From contig NZ_APMP01000006.1 of assembly GCF_000372645.1 (NCBI RefSeq), forward strand, positions 1-64,000: 64,000 nucleotides of DNA, written 5' to 3'. The translations under genes and the position numbers were made by a program. Positions 36,250 through 44,362 of the stretch are shown here, piece after piece. The notes beneath the pieces were generated by a model, which was not told the origin of the DNA, made no database searches, and saw only the letters and a program-made list of their open reading frames with translations. Each line of letters opens with the position of its first letter. Within the stretch, counting starts at the first letter, position 1. The DNA is from Caulobacter vibrioides OR37 (GTDB lineage Bacteria; Pseudomonadota; Alphaproteobacteria; Caulobacterales; Caulobacteraceae).

Positions 36250-36276
36250 GGTTCAAGCTCTTTTTAGGATTGAACC
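36250..36276. promoter_or_regulatory. Inverted repeat GGTTCAA-N13-TTGAACC upstream of a lipoprotein gene
   Basis: Perfect 7-bp half-sites lie with centres 20 bases apart (two helical turns), 35 bases before the lipoprotein start. The spacing suits a dimeric regulator; the regulator is unknown. Confidence 0.4.
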
Positions 36277-36310
36277 CCATAGTGGCGCTTCATCGTGGGG
36301 GAGCGCATCC

Positions 36311-37420
36311 ATGTCGACCAAGTCCATTCGCCTGGCCGCCCTGCTGGCCAGCGCCGCCGCCGTGCTGGGCGCGTGCGCCACGCGCGACGAAGTCGCCGCC
36401 CTGCGCCAACCGCCGCTGCCGCCCGCCATGGTGGCCAAGGCCTCGCCCGCCCGCGCCTTCTATCGAAACGTCGTCGTCCAGTCGGTGGAAGGCGCGCCGG
36501 AGTTCCGCTGGTTCGACGGCGGCGGCGTGGTCACCACCCGCCCAACCCGCGTCCAAGTCGTCCAGAGCCTCGGCGACCACCTGCGCAAGGCCGAGATGCT
36601 GGCTCCCAGCCGCCTCGACGCCGAGTACATGCTGTACACGACCTTCGAGGACCTCCGCGGTCCGAATGTCTGGCTGGGAACCGACAAGCTGGCCTCGGCC
36701 CGCGTGACCTTCCGCCTGGTGCGCTGGCGCACGGGCGAGGTGGTGCGCGAAAAGACCATCGACGCCGCCTATGAAGCCCGCTGGACCGGCGTGACGCCCG
36801 AGATCGCCCGCGCGGCCATCGCCGGCCCGCTGGGCGTCTCCCAGGACCGCGTGCTGGCCCTTCCGGGCGGCGCGATCGGCGGCATCGCGCTGGGCTATTA
36901 CGTGAACCAGAACCTCGTCGTGTCGATCGCCGACGCGCCCTATGCCGGCCTAGTGGGCGCCGCCCAGGCCGCCACGATCGGCGGCCCCAACCGCTCGGAC
37001 CCTGGCTACGCCGCCGCCTTCGCCAGCGCCGTCGCCGTGGGGACCGCGCGCGGCCGCTTCCAGGACCTGGAGGCCATGCTGGCAGGCGGCGCGATCAGCG
37101 CGGCCGGCGCCGCGATGGGGCCCGCTCCGGTCGGTCGCGCGACCGCGTCCAGCGGCGAGATCACCACCGTCTTCAACGGTCGCGACCGGCGCCTGGCCGC
37201 CACGCGCGGCCTGATGGACCTGGCCTTCGACCTGTTCATGAACGATCTCGGCCGCGACGGGTCGGTGGTCTACAAGACCGCCGTCTCGTGTCGCGCGCTG
37301 AACGGCGAGTTCACCCACGGCCCCCACCTGACCGAGACCGCCACGGCCTACGCCGTCGATTGTCCGGGGGCGACCTACAACGACGCCAAGACCGCCAACG
37401 CCTATCCGCGCAAATTCTAG
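36311..37420 (+). CDS. Outer-membrane or periplasmic lipoprotein, unknown function
   Basis: 369 residues from ATG 36311, behind GGGGGAG. The lipobox LGAC puts the acylated Cys at residue 22 after a hydrophobic h-region. Recognisable blocks include EYMLYTTFEDLRGPNVWLG, VTFRLVRWRTGEVVREKTI (a beta-hairpin typical of LPS- or ABC-auxiliary lipoproteins), and a Gly/Ala-rich middle (about 205-290). A C-terminal domain has VVYKTAVSCRALNG and a second Cys in VDCPGATY, probably a disulfide pair. No family recognised. The gene stands alone between a terminator and a repeat element. Confidence 0.8.
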   Translation: MSTKSIRLAALLASAAAVLGACATRDEVAALRQPPLPPAMVAKASPARAFYRNVVVQSVEGAPEFRWFDGGGVVTTRPTRVQVVQSLGDHLRKAEMLAPSRLDAEYMLYTTFEDLRGPNVWLGTDKLASARVTFRLVRWRTGEVVREKTIDAAYEARWTGVTPEIARAAIAGPLGVSQDRVLALPGGAIGGIALGYYVNQNLVVSIADAPYAGLVGAAQAATIGGPNRSDPGYAAAFASAVAVGTARGRFQDLEAMLAGGAISAAGAAMGPAPVGRATASSGEITTVFNGRDRRLAATRGLMDLAFDLFMNDLGRDGSVVYKTAVSCRALNGEFTHGPHLTETATAYAVDCPGATYNDAKTANAYPRKF

Positions 37421-37484
37421 AGCGCGTTAGGTTTAAGTGTGAGCGGTTAAACCGCTCGAACGCGCTCTAAATGTTTGAATTTAA
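37417..37484. repeat. Dispersed intergenic repeat, partial inverted copy C
   Basis: Read on the minus strand it follows the second module of the repeats at 1-119 and 41221-41336: TCAAACATTTAGAGCG, then AACCGCTCACACT, closing with CGCTCTA. It forms a hairpin from TAGAGCGCGTT/AACGCGCTCTA. It fills exactly the gap between the convergent lipoprotein and small membrane protein genes, overlapping the lipoprotein's TAG, so it probably acts as a bidirectional terminator. Confidence 0.7.
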
Positions 37485-37804
37485 AGCTTCTCCGCGCGCT
37501 CGACGGCCCGACGCTTGACGATGCGAAACAGCACGGGAAGCAGCTCCCAGCTGAAGGCGCCGACCGCGAAGCCGAACAGATAGGCCTCGCGCATCGGCGG
37601 CCACGGAATCAGCGGCAGCGCCGCCTTGACGAAAAAGGCGGCCAGGATCACCGCCGACACCGCGGCGCAGCCCAGTCTGAACAGGTGCTCGAACAGGTTG
37701 GCGCGCTCGGCCGCGCCCAGCGCGCCGATCTGCACCAGCCCATAGACGGCCACGCCGCCCAGCGCGCCCACGATCGCGCGCAGGCGATCAGGATCGATGT
37801 CCAT
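37481..37804 (-). CDS. Small polytopic membrane protein, unknown
   Basis: 107 residues from ATG 37804 (MDIDPDRLRAIVGAL) with GGAGG upstream. Three hydrophobic segments: about 11-30 (VGALGGVAVYGLVQIGALG), 40-65 (GCAAVSAVILAAFFVKAALPLI) and 75-95 (YLFGFAVGAFSWELLPVLF). A basic C-terminus follows (RIVKRRAVERAEKL). The size and topology recall holin-like or small transporter subunits, but I see no specific family. An upstream open extension lacks coding character. Confidence 0.7.
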   Translation of the reverse strand: MDIDPDRLRAIVGALGGVAVYGLVQIGALGAAERANLFEHLFRLGCAAVSAVILAAFFVKAALPLIPWPPMREAYLFGFAVGAFSWELLPVLFRIVKRRAVERAEKL

Positions 37805-38162
37805 CGCGGCCTCCTCCAGCCCGGGATCCTTGGGGTGACGGCGTCCGGACGTTCCACCTGCGTCGCGGCCACGACGGCGTCGCGAAACATCCTCGCCGTT
37901 AACAAATGTGCCTACGCGGCCGCCCGGAGTCGACGGGGCTTGGAAGGCCATACGTCCGATTCTGACGCCGACGCGGCGCGATGATGAGACCTCGCGCCAA
38001 GACCGGAACAAAATAAGAACAAATGCCCGAGGTGCACGGCGAGTGGCTGCGCTGTGTTGATTTCGAGATCGCCTCAGCCCTGCTTCACAAATTAATAGCT
38101 TTCGCCAGGCCCCATAGTCAGCTCCTAGGCGGATATGTCCCCCCGCGAAAGCACTAGGCTTG
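37805..38162. other. Gene-free stretch next to the PIN-domain gene
   Basis: 358 bases with no convincing gene. From about 38000 the composition becomes more AT-rich than the flanks (ACAAAATAAGAACAAATG, CACAAATTAATAGC). A CCTAGG-centred element lies near 38128 and CACTAGGC at about 38151, just past the PIN-gene stop. It looks like the left margin of a compositionally foreign islet that ends near tRNA-Ile2. Confidence 0.4.
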
Positions 38163-39170
38163 TCACGCGACCTCACCACGTCCAAGTACTGTTGGGGCGA
38201 CCGTCAAGAATGATCGGCCCAATTTGTCGCGGAGCCCATCATCATCCATCGGATTAGGAGTGAGACCTTGGCGCACCAATATAGGGAACATTTTCTTGGA
38301 GATCATACCGGGCCCGGCCACCAAGTCTTTGATATAACCATTCCAGTAGTCATCCCCACCTAGACGATGTCCCATGGACATTTGGGACAGCCCCCTCACG
38401 TCGCCTCGCACGGGCCTGACACTTCCCGCAGAGACGTTGTTGCCCCCCGGCCTGCCCACACTCAAGCGAGCTTGGCCTCCCCCTAAAACCTGAGCGAGCA
38501 GCACTACTTCGTGAAGCGGAGGCTCGCTCCGAATGCAGACAACGGCTTCACCATCAACTTTTAGGAACCATGCGCCGTCTATGCCGCCATAGCCGCAGGT
38601 AACCGACCGCCCCCGGTCGTCACGCATCTCCGCCAGGACGAAGTCTTGAGCAATCTGTTGACCAGCCCATCCTCCGGGCGAGCCACGCGCGAATAAGTAG
38701 CCCCCATGTGTCCATGGGACTACGCGCGCTATAGATTCCACTCCGTTGAGGGCATGAGCATCCCCCCAGTCGCGCACTACCCAGAGCGATTGGTGAGCTA
38801 CAATTCCAGCCCGCTGAGCCTCATCAATCAGCGGGAGATCGTCGGTGATCAGCACCGCTCCAATTGAGTTGGCAGTACGTGCTAGAGGCTCATCCTTCGG
38901 ATTGATCCCAACCAAAGCGCGCTCAGCCGCAACCTCGAGGTAGATCACACCCTCCGACCTCAAGACTGCATCAACACCGTCCCAATGGCTCGCACCGCCG
39001 CGCACAAGTTGGTTTCGGCGCGCCAGCCCCTCAGCTTCCCTACGGCTATATTCGGAAACGTATAGCTGTACGCCACGCCGCCGAAGGTGCGTAAACGCAG
39101 ACGCGGCCAATCCAGTTGGATTATGGATGGCATTCAATATGAAGTTCGTATCGAGAAGCGCTCTATTCAT
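38163..39170 (-). CDS. PIN-domain protein fused to a LamG/concanavalin-like domain
   Basis: 335 residues. The N-terminal ~130 residues look like a PIN nuclease: ALLDTNFILNAI (Asp7), a Glu at 45/47, and KDEPLARTANSIGAVLITDD (Asp93, Asp110/111), the acidic quartet typical of Mg-dependent RNases such as VapC. Residues ~145-295 look like a LamG/ConA-type beta-sandwich (DFVLAEMRDDRGRSVTCGYGG, AWFLKVDGEAVVC, GGDDYWNGYIKDLVAG). There is no antitoxin-sized partner gene upstream and no signal peptide. Base composition is clearly less GC-rich than the neighbours, and the gene ends 139 bases from a tRNA gene, so horizontal gain is likely. Domain calls are by eye. Confidence 0.65.
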   Translation of the reverse strand: MNRALLDTNFILNAIHNPTGLAASAFTHLRRRGVQLYVSEYSRREAEGLARRNQLVRGGASHWDGVDAVLRSEGVIYLEVAAERALVGINPKDEPLARTANSIGAVLITDDLPLIDEAQRAGIVAHQSLWVVRDWGDAHALNGVESIARVVPWTHGGYLFARGSPGGWAGQQIAQDFVLAEMRDDRGRSVTCGYGGIDGAWFLKVDGEAVVCIRSEPPLHEVVLLAQVLGGGQARLSVGRPGGNNVSAGSVRPVRGDVRGLSQMSMGHRLGGDDYWNGYIKDLVAGPGMISKKMFPILVRQGLTPNPMDDDGLRDKLGRSFLTVAPTVLGRGEVA

Positions 39171-39308
39171 AGCGGCCTAGCCTGCCACCACAGGCGCACG
39201 GGGACCAGCTGCGGCTCGCCTCCAAATGATCAGCCTTACGTATCGCGGGCAATCTATAAGACCTTGAGCTTCCTTCCTTTCAGCAAGATCAAAGTCTTAG
39301 AAAAGTTT

Positions 39309-39384
39309 TGGTAGGCCTGGAGGGACTCGAACCCCCAACCAGACCGTTATGAGCGGTCGGCTCTAACCATTGAGCTACAGGCCC
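39309..39384 (-). tRNA. tRNA-Ile2 (anticodon CAT, lysidine-modified)
   Basis: Reverse-strand cloverleaf: acceptor GGGCCTG/CAGGCCT, D-arm AGCTCAATGGTTAGAGC, anticodon arm GACCG-CTCATAA-CGGTC, T-arm GGTTCGAGTCC and encoded CCA. The CAT anticodon could be Met, but the short D-loop and T-arm sequence resemble tRNA-Ile2 rather than elongator or initiator Met; TilS lysidinylation would let it read AUA. Confidence 0.85.
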
Positions 39385-39533
39385 GCGCGAAGCGTTTTCA
39401 CGATCGGCGAGCGCGCGGATTAGCACGGGCCGAACGCGGCTTAAAGCTCCGGTTCAGGTTGAGCCTGTCACGAAGAACCCAACAAGGTTCGGCGACGTTT
39501 TGTAGCCTCGACCTTCCGTGGAGAATAAGACCG

Positions 39534-40289
39534 ATGACCCGCCCCGTCCGTAGCGTCCTGACCACCCTCGCCCTGCCCGTCCTAGTCGGCGGCGGGCTGC
39601 TGATGGGCGCGGCCGCGCCAGCCCTGGCCCAGACCGATTCCGACGCCGCCTTCAGGGCCACCACCTTCAGCCTGTCGGCCTATGGCGAGACCCGGGTCGC
39701 GCCGGACATGGCCACGATCACCCTGGGCGTGCAGACCGACGCGCCGACCGCCGCCGAGGCCATGAAGACCAATGGCGCGCGCATGAACCAGGTGCTGGCC
39801 ACGCTGAAGAAAGCCGGGATCGCCGAACGCGATATCCAGACCTCGAACCTGAATCTCAACGCCCAGTACGCCTATGAGCAGAACCAGCCGCCGAAGCTGA
39901 CCGGCTACCAAGCCTCGAACCAGGTGACGATCACGGTGCGCGACCTGAGCAAGCTGGGCGCGGCGGTCGACGCCACGGTCGGCGCCGGAGCCAATACGGT
40001 GGGCGGCATCAGCTTTGGCCTGGCCAACCCGAAGGCGGCCGAGGACGCGGCCCGCCTGGACGCGGTGAAGGCCCTGCAGGCCAAGGCCGAGCTCTATGGC
40101 CGCGCCACCGGTTACAAGGCCGTGCGTCTGGTCAATCTGAGCGAAGGCGGCGGCTACACGCCTAACCCGCCCGCCGTGCCGATGTTCGCCATGGCCAAGC
40201 GCGAGATGGCCGACTCCACCGCCGTCGCCGCTGGCGAGCTGAAGATCCGCGTCGACGTCAACGCCGTCTACGAAGCGACCAAGCAGTAG
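39534..40289 (+). CDS. SIMPL-domain (DUF541) periplasmic protein
   Basis: 251 residues from ATG 39534, with GGAGA upstream. Signal peptide about 1-32 (MGAAAPALAQ). SIMPL/DUF541 landmarks: FSLSAYGETRVAPDMATITLGVQ, MNQVLATLKKAGIAERDIQTSNLNLNAQY, YQASNQVTITVRDLSKLGAAVDA, ISFGLANPKAAEDAARLDAVKALQAKAELYGRATG. E. coli YggE, of this family, affects oxidative stress; the biochemical function is unknown. Followed by a perfect hairpin. Confidence 0.93.
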   Translation: MTRPVRSVLTTLALPVLVGGGLLMGAAAPALAQTDSDAAFRATTFSLSAYGETRVAPDMATITLGVQTDAPTAAEAMKTNGARMNQVLATLKKAGIAERDIQTSNLNLNAQYAYEQNQPPKLTGYQASNQVTITVRDLSKLGAAVDATVGAGANTVGGISFGLANPKAAEDAARLDAVKALQAKAELYGRATGYKAVRLVNLSEGGGYTPNPPAVPMFAMAKREMADSTAVAAGELKIRVDVNAVYEATKQ

Positions 40290-40295
40290 CCAAGA

Positions 40296-40327
40296 CGGCC
40301 GTCGCCGGCAGGGTCCGGCGACGGCCG
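40296..40327. terminator. Bidirectional terminator hairpin
   Basis: CGGCCGTCGCCGG and CCGGCGACGGCCG form a perfect 13-bp stem around CAGGGT, between convergent genes ending at 40289 and 40347. No T-run, so Rho-independent activity is likely but not certain. Confidence 0.65.
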
Positions 40328-40346
40328 CGTCACGCTTGGGCGGCTA

Positions 40347-40808
40347 TTAGAAGCCGGCCTTGGCGAAGGCGTGCAGCACCCGGTCCTGGATCTCGACGCC
40401 CGGCAGGGCCCGGTCGCCCTCCATCACGGCGACGTAGCTGAAATGGCTGTCCGGCTTGCCCGGGCTGGGCGGCACGGGGCCCATGGCCCATCCGACCGAG
40501 TTGCCGGCCGCCGACGGACTGGGGCAGCTGATGAAGCGGGCGGGCTTGCCCGCCCCGGTCTTGGACAAGGCTTCGGCCGTGGTCTGGCCGCCATCGCAAG
40601 ACGGCAAGGTGCGCGCGCAGGTGACGTAGCCGCCGCCTCGCCACACCATATGCCCCTGGGCGTCGGTGATGATCACGCAGGTCGAGGGCGAGCCGATGGA
40701 GCGTCCGATGGCCTGGGCCAGCTTGGTGTCGTCGACCCCTTCCGGCAGCTTCTGGGCGCAGGCCGAAAGGCTCAAAGCGGCGAGCGCGAAAAAGGCCGTG
40801 CGCCGCAT
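40347..40808 (-). CDS. Small lipoprotein, unknown function
   Basis: 153 residues. The lipobox LSAC puts the acylated Cys at residue 17 (MRRTAFFALAALSLSAC). The mature part has three further Cys (ITD-preceding C44, YVTCARTLPSC, FISCPSP) that could form disulfides, and a core GHMVWRGGGYVTCARTLPSCDGGQTTAEAL that resembles GlcG/HbpS-like or amidase-like folds only weakly. It starts 3 bases after the panD stop, so it is cotranscribed with panD. I do not recognise it. Confidence 0.8.
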   Translation of the reverse strand: MRRTAFFALAALSLSACAQKLPEGVDDTKLAQAIGRSIGSPSTCVIITDAQGHMVWRGGGYVTCARTLPSCDGGQTTAEALSKTGAGKPARFISCPSPSAAGNSVGWAMGPVPPSPGKPDSHFSYVAVMEGDRALPGVEIQDRVLHAFAKAGF

Positions 40809-40811
40809 CGC

Positions 40812-41168
40812 CTAGGCCGCCTTCTTGATCAGGTTGCCTTCATCCAGCAGCACGACCGTCGGGGCGTAGTTGCGCGCCTCCTCGGCCGCCATCTGGCAAT
40901 AGGCGACCACGATCACCAGGTCGTTCTTCTGCACCAGGCGGGCCGCGGCGCCGTTGACGCCGATCACCTTCGAGCCGCGCGGGGCTTCGATGGCGTAGGT
41001 GGTGAAGCGCGCGCCATTGGTGATGTTGAGCACGTCGACCTGCTCGTTCGGGAGGATGCCCGAGGCGTCCAGAAGGTCGCGATCGATGGCGATCGAACCC
41101 TCATAGTCGAGGTCGGCCTGGGTCACCGTGGCGCGGTGCAGCTTGGCCTTGAGCATGGTAAGCATCAT
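40812..41168 (-). CDS. panD: Aspartate 1-decarboxylase proenzyme
   Basis: Makes beta-alanine for pantothenate and CoA. It is a pyruvoyl enzyme: the self-cleavage site is Gly24-Ser25 in YEGSIAID, as in E. coli PanD, which supports ATG 41168 ([11 protein letters not shown]). ATG 41156 is an alternative. Other landmarks are [21 protein letters not shown] and [13 protein letters not shown]. The C-terminus ([21 protein letters not shown]) is standard. The dispersed repeat lies just upstream of the promoter area. Confidence 0.95.
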   Translation of the reverse strand: MMLTMLKAKLHRATVTQADLDYEGSIAIDRDLLDASGILPNEQVDVLNITNGARFTTYAIEAPRGSKVIGVNGAAARLVQKNDLVIVVAYCQMAAEEARNYAPTVVLLDEGNLIKKAA

Positions 41169-41220
41169 GGCGACGGGATCCATCCCTTTGAGAAATATCG
41201 TTTTTCGAGCCGCCACACAC

Positions 41221-41336
41221 TAGAGCCTTATCCGCTCGAATGGAATCATTCGAGCGGAAAAATAAGGCTCTAAATCAAACATTTAGAGCGTGATAACCGC
41301 CGAAACCGCTCACACTTTCGGCTACCACACTCTAGG
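41221..41336. repeat. Dispersed double-hairpin intergenic repeat, copy B
   Basis: Matches positions 3-118 with only a handful of substitutions and one deleted A. It keeps both palindromic modules (TCCGCTCGAATG/CATTCGAGCGGA and the TTTAGAGCGTG arm). It lies between the 3' end of the acyl-CoA synthetase gene and the panD start. The paired arms show compensating conservation except in the second module, where CACACTCTA has drifted from CACGCTCTA. Confidence 0.85.
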
Positions 41337-41415
41337 CTCATCCATCCGGCCCAGCCATATAGACACAAGCCCCAGCCCGTTCAATCGCGCCGGGCTGGCG
41401 GGCTTGGCCAAGTCG

Positions 41416-43206
41416 TCAAAGCTTGAACGCGCCGCTTTCGATCTTGGCGTGCAGGGCCTTGGTGATCTTCACATAGCCATTGGCTGGATCGCGGAAGTAC
41501 AGCGGGTCCTTGGTCTTGGCCGGGTCGAAGCCATCATTGACCAGATCGATCTTGCGGTACTTGAACGTGCCGGTCGTCTCGATCGCCTTTTGCAGCCGCA
41601 CGAAGACCGGCCGCGCGTAGCCGGGCATATGCTCGTCGACATGCTTGCCGAAACCCTCGAGGTCGAATTCGTCGTCGGTGACCAACGAGGCCATGCCGGC
41701 CTTGCCGTCCAGGTCGCCGACCTTGACCCCGTAGACATTGACCTCCAGCACGCCGGGGAAGCCGGCGATGCGCTCGGCCACCTCGCTGGTGGCGACGTTC
41801 TCGCCTTTCCAGCGGAAGGTGTCGCCGATCCGGTCGACGAAATAGATGTAGCCGTCGCCGTCGATCTTCATCAGGTCGCCGGTGCGGAACCAGGCGTCGC
41901 CCTTCTCGAAGACGTCGCGCAGCACCTTCTTCTCGGTGGCGGCCTTGTCGGCGTAGCCGGTGTAGTTCGAACGCGCGTCGCTGCCGATATGGCCGATGCA
42001 CTCGCCGACCTCGCCCGGCGCGACCTCGACGCAGCAGCCGTTGGCTCCGCGCACCGGCATCTCTTCCTCGACGTCGAACTTGACGATGCGGATGTTGAAC
42101 TTCTTCTTCAGATAGCCAGGCACCCGGCCGATCGCGCCGCGCTTGCCGTCGAAATTGAACAGCGAGACGTTGCCCTCGGTCGCGCCATAGAATTCAAGCA
42201 CGCCGCCGACCTTGAATCGGTCGAGCATCGTGTCCCAGACGTCGGGACGCAGGCCGTTGCCGAAGATCAGGCGCAACTTGTGGGCGCGCTCCAGCTCATG
42301 TTCGGGCTGGTTGGCGAGGTAGCGGCACAGCTCGCCGATATAGACGAACATCGTGCAGTTCTCGGTGACGACGTCCGGCCAGAAATGGGTGGCCGAGAAC
42401 TTCTTGCGCAGCACGATCGAGCCGCCGTTCAACAGCCCCGCGCCCAGGGCGCAGAGGCCGCCGGTGGCGTGGTACAGCGGCAGGGTCACGTAGATGCGGT
42501 CGGTCTCCTTGGCCCCCGTCGAGCCGGCGAAGCCGCGCATGTAGAGCTGGGCACGCATGTGAGTGATGCGCGCGGCCTTGGGCAAGCCCGTCGTGCCGCT
42601 GGTGAAGATGAAGAGCGCGGTGTCCTTGGCGGTGATGCCGTCGCGGGCCGTCAAGCGGTCGGGCCGCAGCTGGCTGCAGCTCTTCAGCGCCTTGACCAGA
42701 TCGCGCTGGTCGTCGTGGACCGGCCCCAGCACCCACTGCTGCACGTGGCGCTCCAGCTGCCCCTTCACGTCCTCGAAGCAGGGCGAGGTTTCGGGATCGA
42801 CGATGCAGTGCAGCGCTTGGGAGATGTTCAGGCAGTGGGCCAGGGCCGCGCCGGTCAACTGGTTGTTGATCAGCGCCGTGGCGACGCCGACCTTGGTCAG
42901 GCCGTACCAGATGGCCAGGTATTCCAGCCGGTTAGGCATGAACAGCGCGACGGTCTGGCCGCGTGTCAGCCCCTGCCCCTTGGCCCAGTGCGCGTAGCGG
43001 TTGGCGATGGCGTCCAGCTCGGCATAGGAAACCGTCTTGCCTTCGAAGGTGATCGCGGGCCGGTCGCCATACTTGTCGACGGCCGCCTCCAGGTCGTCGC
43101 AGATCAGATTGACACTGTCCGGAGCGATGGATTTCACGCGCTTGAGCGTGCGGGAAAGGCCCTTCAGGAACCGAACTTCCCGCCGAATCTTCTGGCTCAA
43201 GCGCAT
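41416..43206 (-). CDS. FATP-type long-chain acyl-CoA synthetase
   Basis: 596 residues of the ANL adenylate-forming superfamily: AMP/P-loop FTSGTTGLPKA (about 201-211), LPLYHATGG, FYGATEGNVSLFNFDG, and FRTGDLMK/YFVDRIGDTFRWKGENVAT, the last being the signature of the fatty-acid transport protein/very-long-chain group rather than E. coli FadD. It activates fatty acids with ATP and CoA; the N-terminal basic helix may bind membrane. It stands alone on the minus strand. Confidence 0.92.
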   Translation of the reverse strand: MRLSQKIRREVRFLKGLSRTLKRVKSIAPDSVNLICDDLEAAVDKYGDRPAITFEGKTVSYAELDAIANRYAHWAKGQGLTRGQTVALFMPNRLEYLAIWYGLTKVGVATALINNQLTGAALAHCLNISQALHCIVDPETSPCFEDVKGQLERHVQQWVLGPVHDDQRDLVKALKSCSQLRPDRLTARDGITAKDTALFIFTSGTTGLPKAARITHMRAQLYMRGFAGSTGAKETDRIYVTLPLYHATGGLCALGAGLLNGGSIVLRKKFSATHFWPDVVTENCTMFVYIGELCRYLANQPEHELERAHKLRLIFGNGLRPDVWDTMLDRFKVGGVLEFYGATEGNVSLFNFDGKRGAIGRVPGYLKKKFNIRIVKFDVEEEMPVRGANGCCVEVAPGEVGECIGHIGSDARSNYTGYADKAATEKKVLRDVFEKGDAWFRTGDLMKIDGDGYIYFVDRIGDTFRWKGENVATSEVAERIAGFPGVLEVNVYGVKVGDLDGKAGMASLVTDDEFDLEGFGKHVDEHMPGYARPVFVRLQKAIETTGTFKYRKIDLVNDGFDPAKTKDPLYFRDPANGYVKITKALHAKIESGAFKL

Positions 43207-43307
43207 CTAGACTCTCCCTTCAAACAACCATTGGAGAGCCCCGCGCGACGGGTCAAGCCGCCGCGTGCTGCATTGCAAACCTTTCGCTGTTCGTTGAAAA
43301 ACGGTGA

Positions 43308-44249
43308 TCAGTTTAGGCCGGTCATACTGAAGCGAAACTCGCCTCGCTTGAAGTCGAGGGCCACGGATCGGAACTTCTGAAGCACGTCCGCGCCGATCAA
43401 CAGCGCCGGGCGATCCGTCAGCCCCCAGTAGTCGAAAGTGTGTATCGGCCCCATAACAACGGGAACCGCGCGGATCTGGACCGGCCCGATACGCAGAAAG
43501 CTGAGAATGGCCACGGTTCCGGACATCTCTTGGCCCGTGACGCTCTTGAGGCGCAGATCCAACGCCGAGCCAAGGATGGCCTCGTGCGCCTTCGCCGCCC
43601 GCAGCAAGGCGAGATTACCGATGGTGGTCGTCGAGCCGCTGTCGATAAAGGCCGTCAGCGCCACACCGGGAATCACCGCGTCGATCAAGGTCAGGCCGTT
43701 GCGCTGGGTCTTGGCTGGTACGGTGAAGGTGTCCCCGCGTGGCAGCGGCAGATGCGGCGCGATGGTCATGCGCCGCCGCGAATAGTCCAGCATCACGTTG
43801 TTGCCCGCCAGCCAGTCCAGACCCAAGAGACCATCCGCGCCAAGGTTCTGGCGCGGCACGACCGGGACGCGCATGTCCGCCCGCTCTCGCCGACCCGAGC
43901 GCATCGACGCCACCACGACTTCGTCCACGACCGCCGAACCGGCGACGCCATGCAAGACCGTGCGTCCGGCCCGCGCTAGACCCAGGGCGTCGGCCAATTC
44001 CATTGAGATCGCGGAATTGTCGGCTCCGGTATCGACCAAGAAAGCGTAAGGCCCCCGTCCATTGACCGACACTTGAGCCGTCAGGCGCTCGGCGGGATCC
44101 AGCAAACGCAGAAGGTCCGTCGTGGCCGTTTCCGATCTCGCCACGGGCGATGGGGTATTTCGATCTTGAGCCCAGGACAGCGCCGGCGCTAGGCCCGCGC
44201 CCACGGCTGCCGTCAGGATCGCTCTTCGCGATGTCCCTTGGCGAAACAA
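43308..44249 (-). CDS. Exported retropepsin-like aspartic protease with TTG start
   Basis: 313 residues. The only sensible start is TTG 44249: a stop codon directly precedes it in frame. The signal peptide has a twin-arginine flavour (TSRRAILTAAVGAGLAPALSWAQ). Two pepsin-like half-domains: DTG in FLVDTGADNSAIS (Asp73) with LLGLDWL, and FIDSGSTTTIGN (Asp203, DSG) with LLIGADVL. This makes a single-chain two-lobed clan AA protease, periplasmic. The GGGAGG ribosome-binding site sits inside a perfect 10-bp hairpin, which implies regulated translation. Confidence 0.85.
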   Translation of the reverse strand: MFRQGTSRRAILTAAVGAGLAPALSWAQDRNTPSPVARSETATTDLLRLLDPAERLTAQVSVNGRGPYAFLVDTGADNSAISMELADALGLARAGRTVLHGVAGSAVVDEVVVASMRSGRRERADMRVPVVPRQNLGADGLLGLDWLAGNNVMLDYSRRRMTIAPHLPLPRGDTFTVPAKTQRNGLTLIDAVIPGVALTAFIDSGSTTTIGNLALLRAAKAHEAILGSALDLRLKSVTGQEMSGTVAILSFLRIGPVQIRAVPVVMGPIHTFDYWGLTDRPALLIGADVLQKFRSVALDFKRGEFRFSMTGLN

Positions 44250-44252
44250 TCA

Positions 44253-44280
44253 GCGTCCTCCCGGATCTTTGGGAGGACGC
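44253..44280 (-). promoter_or_regulatory. RBS-sequestering hairpin of the retropepsin-like gene
   Basis: On the minus strand GCGTCCTCCC pairs perfectly with GGGAGGACGC around AAAGATCC. The second arm contains the GGGAGG Shine-Dalgarno seven bases before the TTG start, and the first arm carries the anti-SD CCTCCC. A strong stem over the ribosome site would block initiation until opened. Confidence 0.65.
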
Positions 44281-44362
44281 TATGTCCAATACCGAAGTTA
44301 AGCCAGCGATCTCACCCTAAACACGCCGCGAACAAACGATATTCGGTCGCGACCATGGCGCC

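Noticed and set aside
38163-39170. VapBC-type toxin-antitoxin pair
   Set aside because: No small antitoxin gene lies upstream and the protein is far longer than VapC; only the N-terminal third is PIN-like.
39309-39384. Reading the CAT tRNA as tRNA-Met
   Set aside because: The D-loop and T-arm fit Ile2 better and it lacks initiator features; elongator Met remains a minor possibility.
40296-40327. Riboswitch or small RNA
   Set aside because: A simple 13-bp hairpin between convergent genes is best explained as a terminator.
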